Made by a program: the position numbers and the translations under genes. Under the pieces are notes generated by a model. That model ran no database searches. It worked only from the letters and a program-made list of their open reading frames with translations, and was not told the DNA's origin. DNA of 64,000 nucleotides from assembly GCF_937871615.1 (NCBI RefSeq), contig NZ_CALMPA010000022.1:1-64000 (forward strand). Direction: 5' to 3'. The stretch is from an uncultured Sphingomonas sp. Its GTDB lineage: Bacteria; Pseudomonadota; Alphaproteobacteria; Sphingomonadales; Sphingomonadaceae. Of the stretch, positions 52,056 to 59,315 are shown one piece after another (positions within the stretch are counted from its first letter, which is position 1; each line of letters starts with the position of its first letter).

Positions 52056-52627
52056 TGGCGGGGGAAGACGGGCGACGCAAACGATCGGAGGAAAGCCGGC
52101 GCAAGATCATCGAGGCGCTGGTGGCGTTGGTCGGCGAGGGGCATGTCACCCCGGCCGCGGAGCAGATCGCCGCGCGGGCCGGGGTGGGGCTGCGCACCGT
52201 CTTTCGCCAGTTCGCCGATATGGAGGCGATCTATGCCGGGATGGCGCAGCGGATGGCGCGCGAATATCACAACTGGCTCGATCCGTTCACCGCGCCCGAC
52301 TGGCGCGGGCAACTTGGCGAGATGCTCGACCGGCGGCTGGAAACCTATGAACGGCTGATGCCCTACAAGCGCGCCGCCGATGTGCATCGCCATGCGTCGG
52401 CGGCGATCCAGCAGCGCCATGCCGGCGTGCTGGCGGCGATGCGCGGGCGTCTGGTCGGGCTGTTGCCCGCCGCGATCGTGGCGGATGCGATCCGGCTGGA
52501 GACGATCGACCTGCTGCTGAGTTTCGAGACCTGGCAGCGGCTGCGGATCGACCAGCAATTGCCGCCCGCGCTTGCCCGCGATGTGGTGTCGAGCGGGGTC
52601 GCGCGACTGTTGCAGCCCGAGGAGTGA
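52055..52627 (+). CDS. TetR-family transcriptional regulator
   Basis: A 190-residue regulator. The N-terminal HTH (about 10-60) has R-K-I-I-E-A-L-V-A-L, A-E-Q-I-A-A-R-A-G-V-G-L-R-T-V-F-R-Q-F, then a helical ligand-binding domain. The start overlaps the sulfatase stop (TGATG). It probably represses its own operon in response to the sulfatase substrate or product, which is inference. Confidence 0.9.
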   Translation: MAGEDGRRKRSEESRRKIIEALVALVGEGHVTPAAEQIAARAGVGLRTVFRQFADMEAIYAGMAQRMAREYHNWLDPFTAPDWRGQLGEMLDRRLETYERLMPYKRAADVHRHASAAIQQRHAGVLAAMRGRLVGLLPAAIVADAIRLETIDLLLSFETWQRLRIDQQLPPALARDVVSSGVARLLQPEE

Positions 52628-53286
52628 TTGCGATGACGCTGGCCTATGATTGCTTCTGGTCGTTCCGATCGCCCTATTCCTATCTCGTCACCCCGCGGCT
52701 GATGGCGCTGGAGCGCGATTTCGATGTGCGCTGCGCTGTCCGCATCGTGCGGCCGATCGCGGTGCGGCAGCCGGAATTCTTCAGCAACGGCGATCCGTTG
52801 TGGGTGAGCTATCTGATGCGCGATACGGTGCGGACGGCGGAATTTCTCGGCCTGCCCTATCGCTGGCCGCGCCCCGATCCGGTGGTGATGGATGTCGCGA
52901 CGCGAACCTATCCGCAGGCGCAGCCCTATATCCATCGCCTGAGCCGGCTCGGTCAGCTCGCCGCCGAGCGTGGGCGCGGATTGCCGTTCATTGCGGCGGT
53001 TAGCCACCTGATCTGGAGCGGGGCGGTCGATGGCTGGCACGAGGGCGATCACCTTGCCCGCGCCGTTGCCAGCGCCGGGTGCGATCTGGCCGAGATGGAC
53101 GCGGTGTTGGAAAACGATGGCGCGCGCCTCGCCGCCGTGATCGAGGCCAATGAGGCGGCGCAGCGCGCGGCGGGCCATTATGGCGTGCCGCTGATGGCGT
53201 TCGGCGGAGAGCCGTTTTTCGGGCAGGATCGCTTCGATCAGATGGTCTGGCGGATGGAGCGGGCCGGGCTGGCGCGCCGCGCGTAA
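52624..53286 (+). CDS. DsbA-family / 2-hydroxychromene-2-carboxylate isomerase-like protein
   Basis: A 220-residue thioredoxin-fold protein of the GST-kappa/HCCA-isomerase type. The N-terminal strand has W-S-F-R-S-P-Y-S-Y-L, with Ser in the position used for glutathione in this branch, and the late part has Y-G-V-P-L-M-A-F-G-G-E-P-F-F-G-Q-D-R. HCCA isomerases act in naphthalene-type breakdown; related proteins isomerise or conjugate other aromatics. The start is GTG 52624 overlapping the TetR stop, or ATG 52633. It is the last gene of the sulfatase operon. Confidence 0.82.
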   Translation: MIAMTLAYDCFWSFRSPYSYLVTPRLMALERDFDVRCAVRIVRPIAVRQPEFFSNGDPLWVSYLMRDTVRTAEFLGLPYRWPRPDPVVMDVATRTYPQAQPYIHRLSRLGQLAAERGRGLPFIAAVSHLIWSGAVDGWHEGDHLARAVASAGCDLAEMDAVLENDGARLAAVIEANEAAQRAAGHYGVPLMAFGGEPFFGQDRFDQMVWRMERAGLARRA

Positions 53287-53449
53287 TCCACCACGCGGCG
53301 GGCGCTGCGGGCGGCGCGGCGCGGCCTGTCGGTTCTTACGTACTGGTTATCTGGGCGCGAATGTGCGGCGGCGCAAAGCGGCGGCGCGGGCCATCGGATA
53401 TTTTTGCCGGTGCCGCGATCGCGCGGATAACAGGAAAGGAACCTTGAAA

Positions 53450-54085
53450 ATGGGCAAATCCACGCTCCTCATCAGCGCCGCCGCGGCAGTCGCGATGGGC
53501 GTCGCCGTTCCGGCATTTGCGCAAACCAGTGCGGGCGGATCGAACGTCACCGGCGCATCGGGCGCTGACAGCGACACTTCGGTCAGCACCGAGAGCACGA
53601 CGGTGACCAAGAATATCAACGTCAGCAAGGGCAACAATTCCCCGCGCACGAAGAACGAGACTGAGAACAGCTACAACAGCAACAGTTCTCAGCACAACAA
53701 GATGAAGGTTGAGGATAGCTACAATACCAGCACCGACAATTCTCAACACAACAGGCTGAAGGTTGAGGATAGTTACAATGTTGACAATTCTCAACACAAT
53801 CGTTCCAAGGTTGAGGATAGCTACAACACGAATAGTTCGCAGCACAATGGCAACATCCATCTCGTTGCGGATCAGGATCTGAATGCCACCGTGAGCAGCC
53901 ATGGGAAATATAATTTCAGTGGCAACAGCTCGAACTACAGCAGCGGCGGAAACAGCATCGCGGGCAGCGCTTTCGCGGCCTATTCCGGCATCCTGAACCA
54001 GGGCTGGAACACCGGCAACAACAGCGCGTCTCAGGCCGCGACCAACATTGCCGCACAGGGCACGACCAGCTTCACGACCCATTGA
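53450..54085 (+). CDS. Exported Asn/Ser/Gln-rich repeat protein, candidate amyloid-type fibre subunit
   Basis: A 211-residue protein with a clear signal peptide (cleavage after A-F-A-Q, residue 25) and AAAGGA upstream. Residues 74-133 form three 16-18-residue repeats plus a partial one, each S-Y-N-x(3-5)-S-Q-H-N-x3-K-V-E-D. Residues 166-205 (G-N-S-I-A-G, N-T-G-N-N, Q-A-A-T-N) resemble a motif in the two small exported proteins downstream. No known domain is recognised. Repeats, Asn/Gln content and neighbours (C39 peptidase, coiled-coil barrel) recall FapB/FapC. Fibre formation is inference. Confidence 0.75.
   Translation: MGKSTLLISAAAAVAMGVAVPAFAQTSAGGSNVTGASGADSDTSVSTESTTVTKNINVSKGNNSPRTKNETENSYNSNSSQHNKMKVEDSYNTSTDNSQHNRLKVEDSYNVDNSQHNRSKVEDSYNTNSSQHNGNIHLVADQDLNATVSSHGKYNFSGNSSNYSSGGNSIAGSAFAAYSGILNQGWNTGNNSASQAATNIAAQGTTSFTTH
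53669..53848 (+). repeat. Tandem coding repeats (48-54 bp units)
   Basis: Three tandem units of 48, 54 and 48 bp and one partial unit encode S-Y-N...S-Q-H-N...K-V-E-D. The DNA block AAGGTTGAGGATAG recurs at each unit nearly unchanged and is low in GC for this genome, so the array expanded recently or is kept similar. Confidence 0.8.
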
Positions 54086-54097
54086 TACCCCCCGCCT

Positions 54098-54131
54098 GCC
54101 GGGCGGGCGCCGCCCGCCCGGCGTCTTTTTT
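54098..54131 (+). terminator. Very strong terminator/attenuator behind the repeat-protein gene
   Basis: A perfect 11-bp all-GC stem (54098-54108 with 54112-54122), 3-base loop GCC, then GTC and six T. It begins 12 bases after the stop codon and 31 bases before the next start. It should end most transcripts and so make the repeat protein far more abundant than the downstream accessory proteins. Confidence 0.85.
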
Positions 54132-54161
54132 GTTGCAAGCGCGGACGCAAGGAGACGCACG

Positions 54162-54533
54162 ATGTCGATCTCTTTTATCAGGCGCCGCATCGCGGTCGGC
54201 ATCGCCGCCGCGCTCGCGTCGTTCACCGCTCCGGTCGCTCTGGCGCAAACCGCCGCACCCGTGACAACAACGCCCCCCGCGATACACGCCGCCGCGCTCG
54301 ATGACGCGGTGCTCGGCGAGGAACGCGGCGGACAGGCGATCGTGATCGGCAACCAGGCGCTGCAAAGCAGCATCTCGGGCAATTCGATCGCGGGCAATTA
54401 TATCGCGGGCGCCATCACCCTTTCGGACAATGCCTTCGCCAATTTCAACGGCATGGGCAATGTCGTCATCAATTCCGGCGCGCAGGCGAATTTGCAGAGC
54501 GCGATGAACCTCACCGTCAATCTGGGGAATTAG
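54162..54533 (+). CDS. Small exported protein with double-glycine cleavage motif
   Basis: A 123-residue protein with a signal peptide (to A-L-A-Q, residue 29) and AAGGAG 7 bases before the ATG. Residues 46-57, L-D-D-A-V-L-G-E-E-R-G-G, place Leu at -12 and -7 and Gly-Gly at -2/-1, the spacing of C39-peptidase leader motifs. Downstream, G-N-S-I-A-G, F-N-G-M-G-N-V-V-I-N and L-Q-S-A-M-N-L-T-V align with parts of the proteins at 53450 and 55306. It is probably a minor subunit or nucleator processed by the adjacent peptidase. No family recognised. Confidence 0.75.
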   Translation: MSISFIRRRIAVGIAAALASFTAPVALAQTAAPVTTTPPAIHAAALDDAVLGEERGGQAIVIGNQALQSSISGNSIAGNYIAGAITLSDNAFANFNGMGNVVINSGAQANLQSAMNLTVNLGN

Positions 54534-54535
54534 CC

Positions 54536-55309
54536 ATGGCGCGGTGGCCTGCCGCGCGGCAACGCGAAATGGCGGCCTCCGCGATAGTGCTTTTCAGCCT
54601 CGTCGCGTCGCCCTGTGTGGCGCAGACGCGGCCGCTGGCGCAGATGCCGGTCGATGCTCCGGGACGCGAGCCGGGGTATACGGTGCGGGTGCGGAGCTGG
54701 GCTGAAATCCCCTTCCGCACGATCGTGCGCCAGCGGTTTGATTATAGCTGCGGCTCCGCCGCCGTCGCGACGCTCCTGACCTATCAATATGGCGTGCCCA
54801 CGGACGAAGCCGCCCCGTTCAAGGCGATGTACGACAAGGGCGATCAGGCCAAAATCCGCCAAAAGGGCTTTTCGCTGCTCGACATGAAGAATTATCTCAT
54901 CGCGCGCGGCTTCGCGGCGCAGGGTTACCGGCTGGGGATCAACGACATGCGCGCGCTCGGCAAGCCGATGATCGCGCTCATCAACGTCCGCGGCTACACC
55001 CATTTCGTGGTCATCAAGGGCGCGCGCGACGGGCGCGTGCTGATCGGCGATCCGGCGCGTGGGCTGCTCAAGGTTTCCGATGCCGAATTCGCGAAGATGT
55101 GGAGCGGCATCGCGCTGATCGTCACCGATCCGCCGAAGGGCGTGGACGGCGCGTTCAACCTCGCGCGCGATTGGGATCCCTGGTCGACCTCGCCCACGCG
55201 AATCTTCCAGGGTGAACGCACGATCACCGCGACAACCGACAATCTGCCGCCGATCTATCAGATCCAGCAGCAGATTTTGCCAAATATCCGCGTAGGAGGC
55301 ATCCCATGA
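54536..55309 (+). CDS. Exported C39-family cysteine peptidase (FapD-like)
   Basis: A 257-residue protein with a signal peptide (to about A-Q, residue 30), so periplasmic. The peptidase C39 core has the oxyanion Gln66, nucleophile Cys72 in F-D-Y-S-C-G-S-A-A, His156 in Y-T-H-F-V-V and Asp172 in I-G-D-P-A. It is a stand-alone peptidase with no ABC transporter domains, unlike bacteriocin exporters, and resembles FapD of the Pseudomonas Fap system. It starts 2 bp after the preceding gene and overlaps the next by ATGA; both neighbours carry Gly-Gly motifs, its probable substrates. Confidence 0.88.
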   Translation: MARWPAARQREMAASAIVLFSLVASPCVAQTRPLAQMPVDAPGREPGYTVRVRSWAEIPFRTIVRQRFDYSCGSAAVATLLTYQYGVPTDEAAPFKAMYDKGDQAKIRQKGFSLLDMKNYLIARGFAAQGYRLGINDMRALGKPMIALINVRGYTHFVVIKGARDGRVLIGDPARGLLKVSDAEFAKMWSGIALIVTDPPKGVDGAFNLARDWDPWSTSPTRIFQGERTITATTDNLPPIYQIQQQILPNIRVGGIP

Positions 55310-55938
55310 CCCGTAATGCCGTGAGCCGCGCCGCGCTTCGCGTGCTGATCGTGGCGGCGATGGCGGCTGACACGATCGCGCCAGCCGGCGCCGTTGCGCT
55401 TGATCCGGAGGGGATCGCGCCCGCTGTCGGGGTTTCCGGGCAGTCTGATGCCGCGTCCCCCTTCGCGCACATGACCGCGCTGAGCGACAGCGAGATGGCC
55501 GAGGCGCATGGCGGGTTCGATTGGGGCGGGATGAACATCACGTTCGGCGCGGACGTGCAGACCTATCTCAACGGTCAGCTCGCATTGCAGACCGTGGTGA
55601 ACTGGACCGCGAGCGGCGCGACGACGCAAACGATCGTCGGAAGCCAGCTCGTGCTCGCCGATATGACATCGGCGTCGGGCGGTGGTGGTGGCATCACGCT
55701 GCCGTCGACCATTTCGGGCAGTCAGGTCTATTTCGCCAACGCCGGGCAAACCGCGCTGATCCAGAACACCAATGGCGCGCTGCAAAATGTGCTCGTCAAC
55801 GCGATGGCCAATCTGAACGCGGTGCAGCAAACCAACGCCACGGTGACGCTGGGCAATTATACCGCCTTCGCCGCCGCGCTTCATGCCGGCGCGCTGAACA
55901 TGGGGCTGGGGCACGAGATCGGCAACTTCTCGCACTGA
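55306..55938 (+). CDS. Exported protein with canonical double-glycine motif (candidate FapE-like or fibre subunit)
   Basis: A 210-residue protein, ATGA-coupled to the C39 peptidase, with an N-terminal signal (about 8-30). Residues 59-70 read L-S-D-S-E-M-A-E-A-H-G-G, matching the classical leader pattern (Leu -12, Ser -11, Glu -8, Met -7, Gly-Gly) closely. The mature part is Thr/Asn/Gln-rich with a Gly run near 125-129 and ends with L-Q-N-V-L-V-N-A-M-A-N-L-N-A-V-Q-Q, similar to the motif in the other two exported proteins. No known family. Predicted to be cleaved after Gly70 in the periplasm. Confidence 0.75.
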   Translation: MTRNAVSRAALRVLIVAAMAADTIAPAGAVALDPEGIAPAVGVSGQSDAASPFAHMTALSDSEMAEAHGGFDWGGMNITFGADVQTYLNGQLALQTVVNWTASGATTQTIVGSQLVLADMTSASGGGGGITLPSTISGSQVYFANAGQTALIQNTNGALQNVLVNAMANLNAVQQTNATVTLGNYTAFAAALHAGALNMGLGHEIGNFSH

Positions 55939-55975
55939 CCGGCCCCCCCCTCCCGGTGTGCCCCCCGCCGAACCG

Positions 55976-57328
55976 CTAGAAGGTGAACGGCAGGCGCAAC
56001 GTCATCGCGACGCCCGGCGCGTCCTGCGTCACCCCGAACTGGAAGGCGAGCGTCACCGACTGGCGCGGGTTGACGCGGTAGGACATGCCGAGATCGAGCG
56101 TCCCCACCTGTAAGGTCGATGAATCCTGGAAGCTGCCGTTCAACTCGGTCCGCGTCGGCAGGATATAGGTGTGGCTATAGCCGAGCGAGAACGAGAAGCG
56201 CGGATTGATCGCGAAGCCGAAGCCGATGTTGGCCGAAATGGCGCCGCCGGGGTGGACATGCCCGATCAGGATATCGTTGACGGTGCGATTGATGTTGCGG
56301 GGGAATTGATAAAGATATGATATCCCGCCGTATATCACCGCCGGATCGGTTGGCAGCAGCATCGTGATTCCCGGCTGGATTCCCCAGAAACCCGATCCTG
56401 TCGCCAGCCCATGGGCAATGCCGAATTCGTCATAGGAAATCGAGAACGGGCTCACCCCGGTATCGCTTTTCACGCGCAGCCCGGCGATGAAGATCGGCGC
56501 CTCGGGATTGACGGGCGCGTTTAGCTGCCAGCGCAGCGCCCCTTCGATATCGCCGATCGCGCTTCGGTGGAGATCATATCCTTCCGTCACGGTGCCCTCG
56601 CGCACCTGCGTCAGATGGATGCTGTCGGTGCGGATCATCGCCGGGATCATCAGTTCGGCTTCGAGCCGGTCGGTGAAGCCGTGCCATATCGTCAGTGCGT
56701 CCACCGTCGTGTTGCGATCGGCGGTGGAAGCCTGGATCGAGCCGATCTGAAGCCCCGGCACCAGCTCGATCCCGGCAAAGACCAGCCGATTGTTGGCCGA
56801 ACGAATGTATGTGAGCGACGATTGCACCGTGGTCTTGCCCGCAGGCGTCAGCACGCCCTGGCCTTGCGGCACGGCCTGGGTCTTCTCGGCGATGTCGGGC
56901 TTTGCCGCCTGCGCGTCCCCCACGGTGGTCTGTGGCGCGGGAACGGTTTGCGTCGCGGGCGGGCCGGCTTGCGCGCCTGCGCCCACGCCGGCGCCGCGCG
57001 CGGCGGCGAGGTCGGCGGCAGTCTCGGTCCTGAGCGCGGTAATCTCCTCGCGGTAAGCGGCGATCTGCTTTTGTTGCGCGTCGATCTGCGCCTGCTGCGC
57101 CGCGATTCTGGCGGCGAGATCGGCGAGTTGCTGCTCCACCGATGGCGTCGCGGCGGGTGCCGGTGTTGCTGCCGGGATCGGTGCCGGTGTCGGTGCGGAG
57201 ACCGGCGTTACCGTCGCCGCCGCTGGCGCTGCCGCCGCGGGCGGCGCCGGGTCGTCAGCGGCCCATGCGGTGGTGGGGAGGGCAATCAGGCTGCCGGCGC
57301 AGAGCCAGCGGGTCGCAGCGTTTCGCAT
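55976..57328 (-). CDS. Outer-membrane beta-barrel protein with N-terminal coiled coil (FapF-like architecture)
   Basis: A 450-residue protein. Signal peptide 1-24 (A-W-A-A), a Pro/Ala-rich linker 26-62, a heptad-rich coiled coil about 64-110 (Q-Q-A-Q-I-D-A-Q-Q-K-Q-I-A), a second Pro/Gln linker, then alternating amphipathic strands ending in L-P-F-T-F, the terminal Phe of outer-membrane barrels. FapF, the secretion pore for Pseudomonas amyloid, has the same order of parts. The start overlaps the Crp/Fnr stop (TGATG). It converges on the exported-protein operon with 37 bp between. A general porin-like or phenol-metabolism MetA-type barrel is the alternative. Confidence 0.75.
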   Translation of the reverse strand: MRNAATRWLCAGSLIALPTTAWAADDPAPPAAAAPAAATVTPVSAPTPAPIPAATPAPAATPSVEQQLADLAARIAAQQAQIDAQQKQIAAYREEITALRTETAADLAAARGAGVGAGAQAGPPATQTVPAPQTTVGDAQAAKPDIAEKTQAVPQGQGVLTPAGKTTVQSSLTYIRSANNRLVFAGIELVPGLQIGSIQASTADRNTTVDALTIWHGFTDRLEAELMIPAMIRTDSIHLTQVREGTVTEGYDLHRSAIGDIEGALRWQLNAPVNPEAPIFIAGLRVKSDTGVSPFSISYDEFGIAHGLATGSGFWGIQPGITMLLPTDPAVIYGGISYLYQFPRNINRTVNDILIGHVHPGGAISANIGFGFAINPRFSFSLGYSHTYILPTRTELNGSFQDSSTLQVGTLDLGMSYRVNPRQSVTLAFQFGVTQDAPGVAMTLRLPFTF

Positions 57329-57960
57329 CAGTGGATCATCCCTGGAGAGAAAGCGGGCAGGTGGGCTTCGGAAGGGAATAGCTGGCCTTCGTTGGCGATT
57401 TCGCGCAGCCGGTCTGACTGGATGATGGTGAAGATGCGCCCGCGCGCCTGGCGCAGCAGGCCGCGCCGCCGGAATTCGGTGAGCGTGCGGCTGATCGTGT
57501 GGAGCGTCAGCCCGAGGTGATCGGCGAGATCGGAAAGCGGCAGCGGCAGGCGGAATTCGCTGCCCAGCCCGCGCCCGGCGAGTTCGAGGAAAAACGCGGC
57601 GACCCGCGCGCGCGCATGGCGGCGCGAGCGGACCGCCAGCACGATATATGCCTGATGCAGCGCGCGCGAGAGCAGCCTGATCCGCTGCTCGATCGCCTCG
57701 TGCGGCTCGATCGGCCATTCGAAGATCATCACCGATGTCGCGGCCTCCGCCGTCAGCATCTGCTGATCTTCGCTCAGCCCGATCACGTCGCCGGGAAAGG
57801 CGAAGCCGACGATCACGCGCTGGCCGTCGGCGAGATACAGGCACAGGCGAACCACGCCTTCCTCGATCCGGTGCAGATTATGGGTCGGGTCGCCGGGTGC
57901 GTAGAGCACCGCGTCTTTCGGGATGATCCTGCGGCGGCCGGATGGATGCGTCGTCGCCAT
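57328..57960 (-). CDS. Crp/Fnr-family regulator (FixK-like)
   Basis: A 210-residue regulator. A cyclic-nucleotide-type beta roll (about 15-100) has Y-A-P-G-D-P and G-F-A-F-P-G-D-V-I-G-L; a long dimer helix follows, then a Crp-type winged helix with L-S-D-L-A-D-H-L-G-L-T-L-H-T-I-S-R-T-L-T. No N-terminal Cys cluster is present, so it is not an oxygen-sensing Fnr and is closer to FixK-type proteins. It is translationally coupled to the barrel gene, so regulator and outer-membrane pore are made from one message. Confidence 0.9.
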   Translation of the reverse strand: MATTHPSGRRRIIPKDAVLYAPGDPTHNLHRIEEGVVRLCLYLADGQRVIVGFAFPGDVIGLSEDQQMLTAEAATSVMIFEWPIEPHEAIEQRIRLLSRALHQAYIVLAVRSRRHARARVAAFFLELAGRGLGSEFRLPLPLSDLADHLGLTLHTISRTLTEFRRRGLLRQARGRIFTIIQSDRLREIANEGQLFPSEAHLPAFSPGMIH

Positions 57961-58175
57961 GTGCGTGGCCCCACCTTCAGCAGCCGCGCGCAGGGTGGCG
58001 CGGCGCGGGCGGAAACGCCATTCGCGGAAATTCTAAGTAAAATTGCGCATCGCGCGCCTGTGGTAATCTTGCTGTCAGCTTGGGGTGGTATCACCTTTTG
58101 GTGAGTCGGGATGCGAAGGATATCAGGGCGCACGCGCCTCGACCCGCGGTTTGAGTATCGAACAGGAGGTGCCCG

Positions 58176-58487
58176 ATGTCCTTGCTTAGCGATCAGGCGC
58201 TTGGCGTATGCCTTACGGCGCGCGAGCTTGAGGTTCTGGCGCTTGTCGCCGGCGGTCTGTCAGCAAAGGAGATCGCGTTGCGCATCGCGATCGCGCCGCG
58301 AACGGTGGAGCGTCATATCGACAATGCCCGGCTGAAGATGCGCGCGCGCAATCGCACGCATCTCGTCACGCGGGCGATCGCCAGCGGCCTGCTCGATCCG
58401 CCGGAACGCGAGGAGGAGGCACAAGTATTCCCGCCCGTGCTTCTGCGCGGGCAACATACCGGCGCTGAGGCGATCCTGCTTCTTTGA
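58176..58487 (+). CDS. Small LuxR/GerE-type HTH protein
   Basis: A 103-residue protein that is almost only a LuxR-type DNA-binding domain (about 12-75): L-T-A-R-E-L-E-V-L-A-L-V-A-G-G-L-S-A-K-E-I-A, then R-T-V-E-R-H-I-D-N-A-R-L-K-M. It lacks a receiver or ligand domain. AGGAGG is 9 bases upstream of the ATG. It is divergent from the Crp/Fnr gene (215 bp apart) and converges on the response regulator with 3 bp between. Its input is unknown. Confidence 0.85.
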   Translation: MSLLSDQALGVCLTARELEVLALVAGGLSAKEIALRIAIAPRTVERHIDNARLKMRARNRTHLVTRAIASGLLDPPEREEEAQVFPPVLLRGQHTGAEAILLL

Positions 58488-58490
58488 CCG

Positions 58491-59159
58491 TCAACCGGCG
58501 ACCAGCATGTATCCGATCCCGCGCAACGTGCGGATTGATACGCCGCCCGGCGCCTCGATCTTGCGCCGCAGGCGATAGATATACACTTCGAGCGCGTTGG
58601 AGGTGACGCCGTCGCCCGATCCGAACAACTGATCCTCCAGCAGCCGGCGCGGGGTCGCCCGGTTGCTGCGACGGATCAGGATTTCGGCGAGATCGGCCTC
58701 GCGCGCGGAAAGTTCGACCGACGCGCCGTCGATCGACAACTGGCGGGACATCGTGTCGAAGACGAGCGCGCCGGCCCGGATCGACGGATCGGGAAAGCCA
58801 TCCCGGCGGCGCACGATCGCGTCGATCCGCGCGTGGAGTTCGTCGACGAAGAACGGTTTGACGAGATAATCGTCCACCCCCGCGCGCAATGCGGATACGC
58901 GCTTCGCCACGTCGTCATGCCCGCTCACCACGAGGATCGGCTCGCTATGCCCGGCGGCGCGCCAGCGGCGGACGAGCATCGTTCCCTCCTCATCGGGCAA
59001 TCCCAGATCGAGGATGATCGCGGCGAACAATGTCGTGGAAAGAAGATAGTCCGCATCAGCCGCATTGCCCGCGATCTCGACGGCGATATCCCGATCCGCC
59101 AGCGCGGCGTGAAGCGCGCCCGCGAATTCGTCATCGTCATCGACGAGCAGCAGCCGCAT
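58491..59159 (-). CDS. OmpR/PhoB-family response regulator
   Basis: A 222-residue regulator. The receiver has the acidic pocket V-D-D-D-D, phosphoacceptor Asp51 in I-L-D-L-G-L-P, and Lys in L-V-K-P-F. The C-terminal winged helix (about 125-220) has L-S-A-R-E-A-D-L-A-E-I-L and V-Y-I-Y-R-L-R-R-K-I. It is divergent from the histidine kinase at 59316, with 156 bp between, and is its probable partner. Confidence 0.93.
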   Translation of the reverse strand: MRLLLVDDDDEFAGALHAALADRDIAVEIAGNAADADYLLSTTLFAAIILDLGLPDEEGTMLVRRWRAAGHSEPILVVSGHDDVAKRVSALRAGVDDYLVKPFFVDELHARIDAIVRRRDGFPDPSIRAGALVFDTMSRQLSIDGASVELSAREADLAEILIRRSNRATPRRLLEDQLFGSGDGVTSNALEVYIYRLRRKIEAPGGVSIRTLRGIGYMLVAG

Positions 59160-59315
59160 ATGTTCCCGTCCAGTCGGGCGCGCCGGCGTTCGGAAAACCG
59201 CCGGGTCACCGCGTAAACTTTCCGATACGGGCGATTCCCCACAAGGAAAAACCTCGCTATTGAAATATAAACCCTGCTCTGGCCGAAGGAAAGCATTACG
59301 CGACTTCCTCCCGCT

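Noticed and set aside
53340..55300. Curli (csg) system
   Set aside because: No CsgA-type repeats (S-x5-Q-x4-N), no CsgG lipoprotein; the C39 peptidase and coiled-coil barrel fit a Fap-like system better.
54536..55309. Bacteriocin ABC exporter
   Set aside because: The C39 protein ends after the peptidase domain; no transmembrane or ATPase domain is encoded here.
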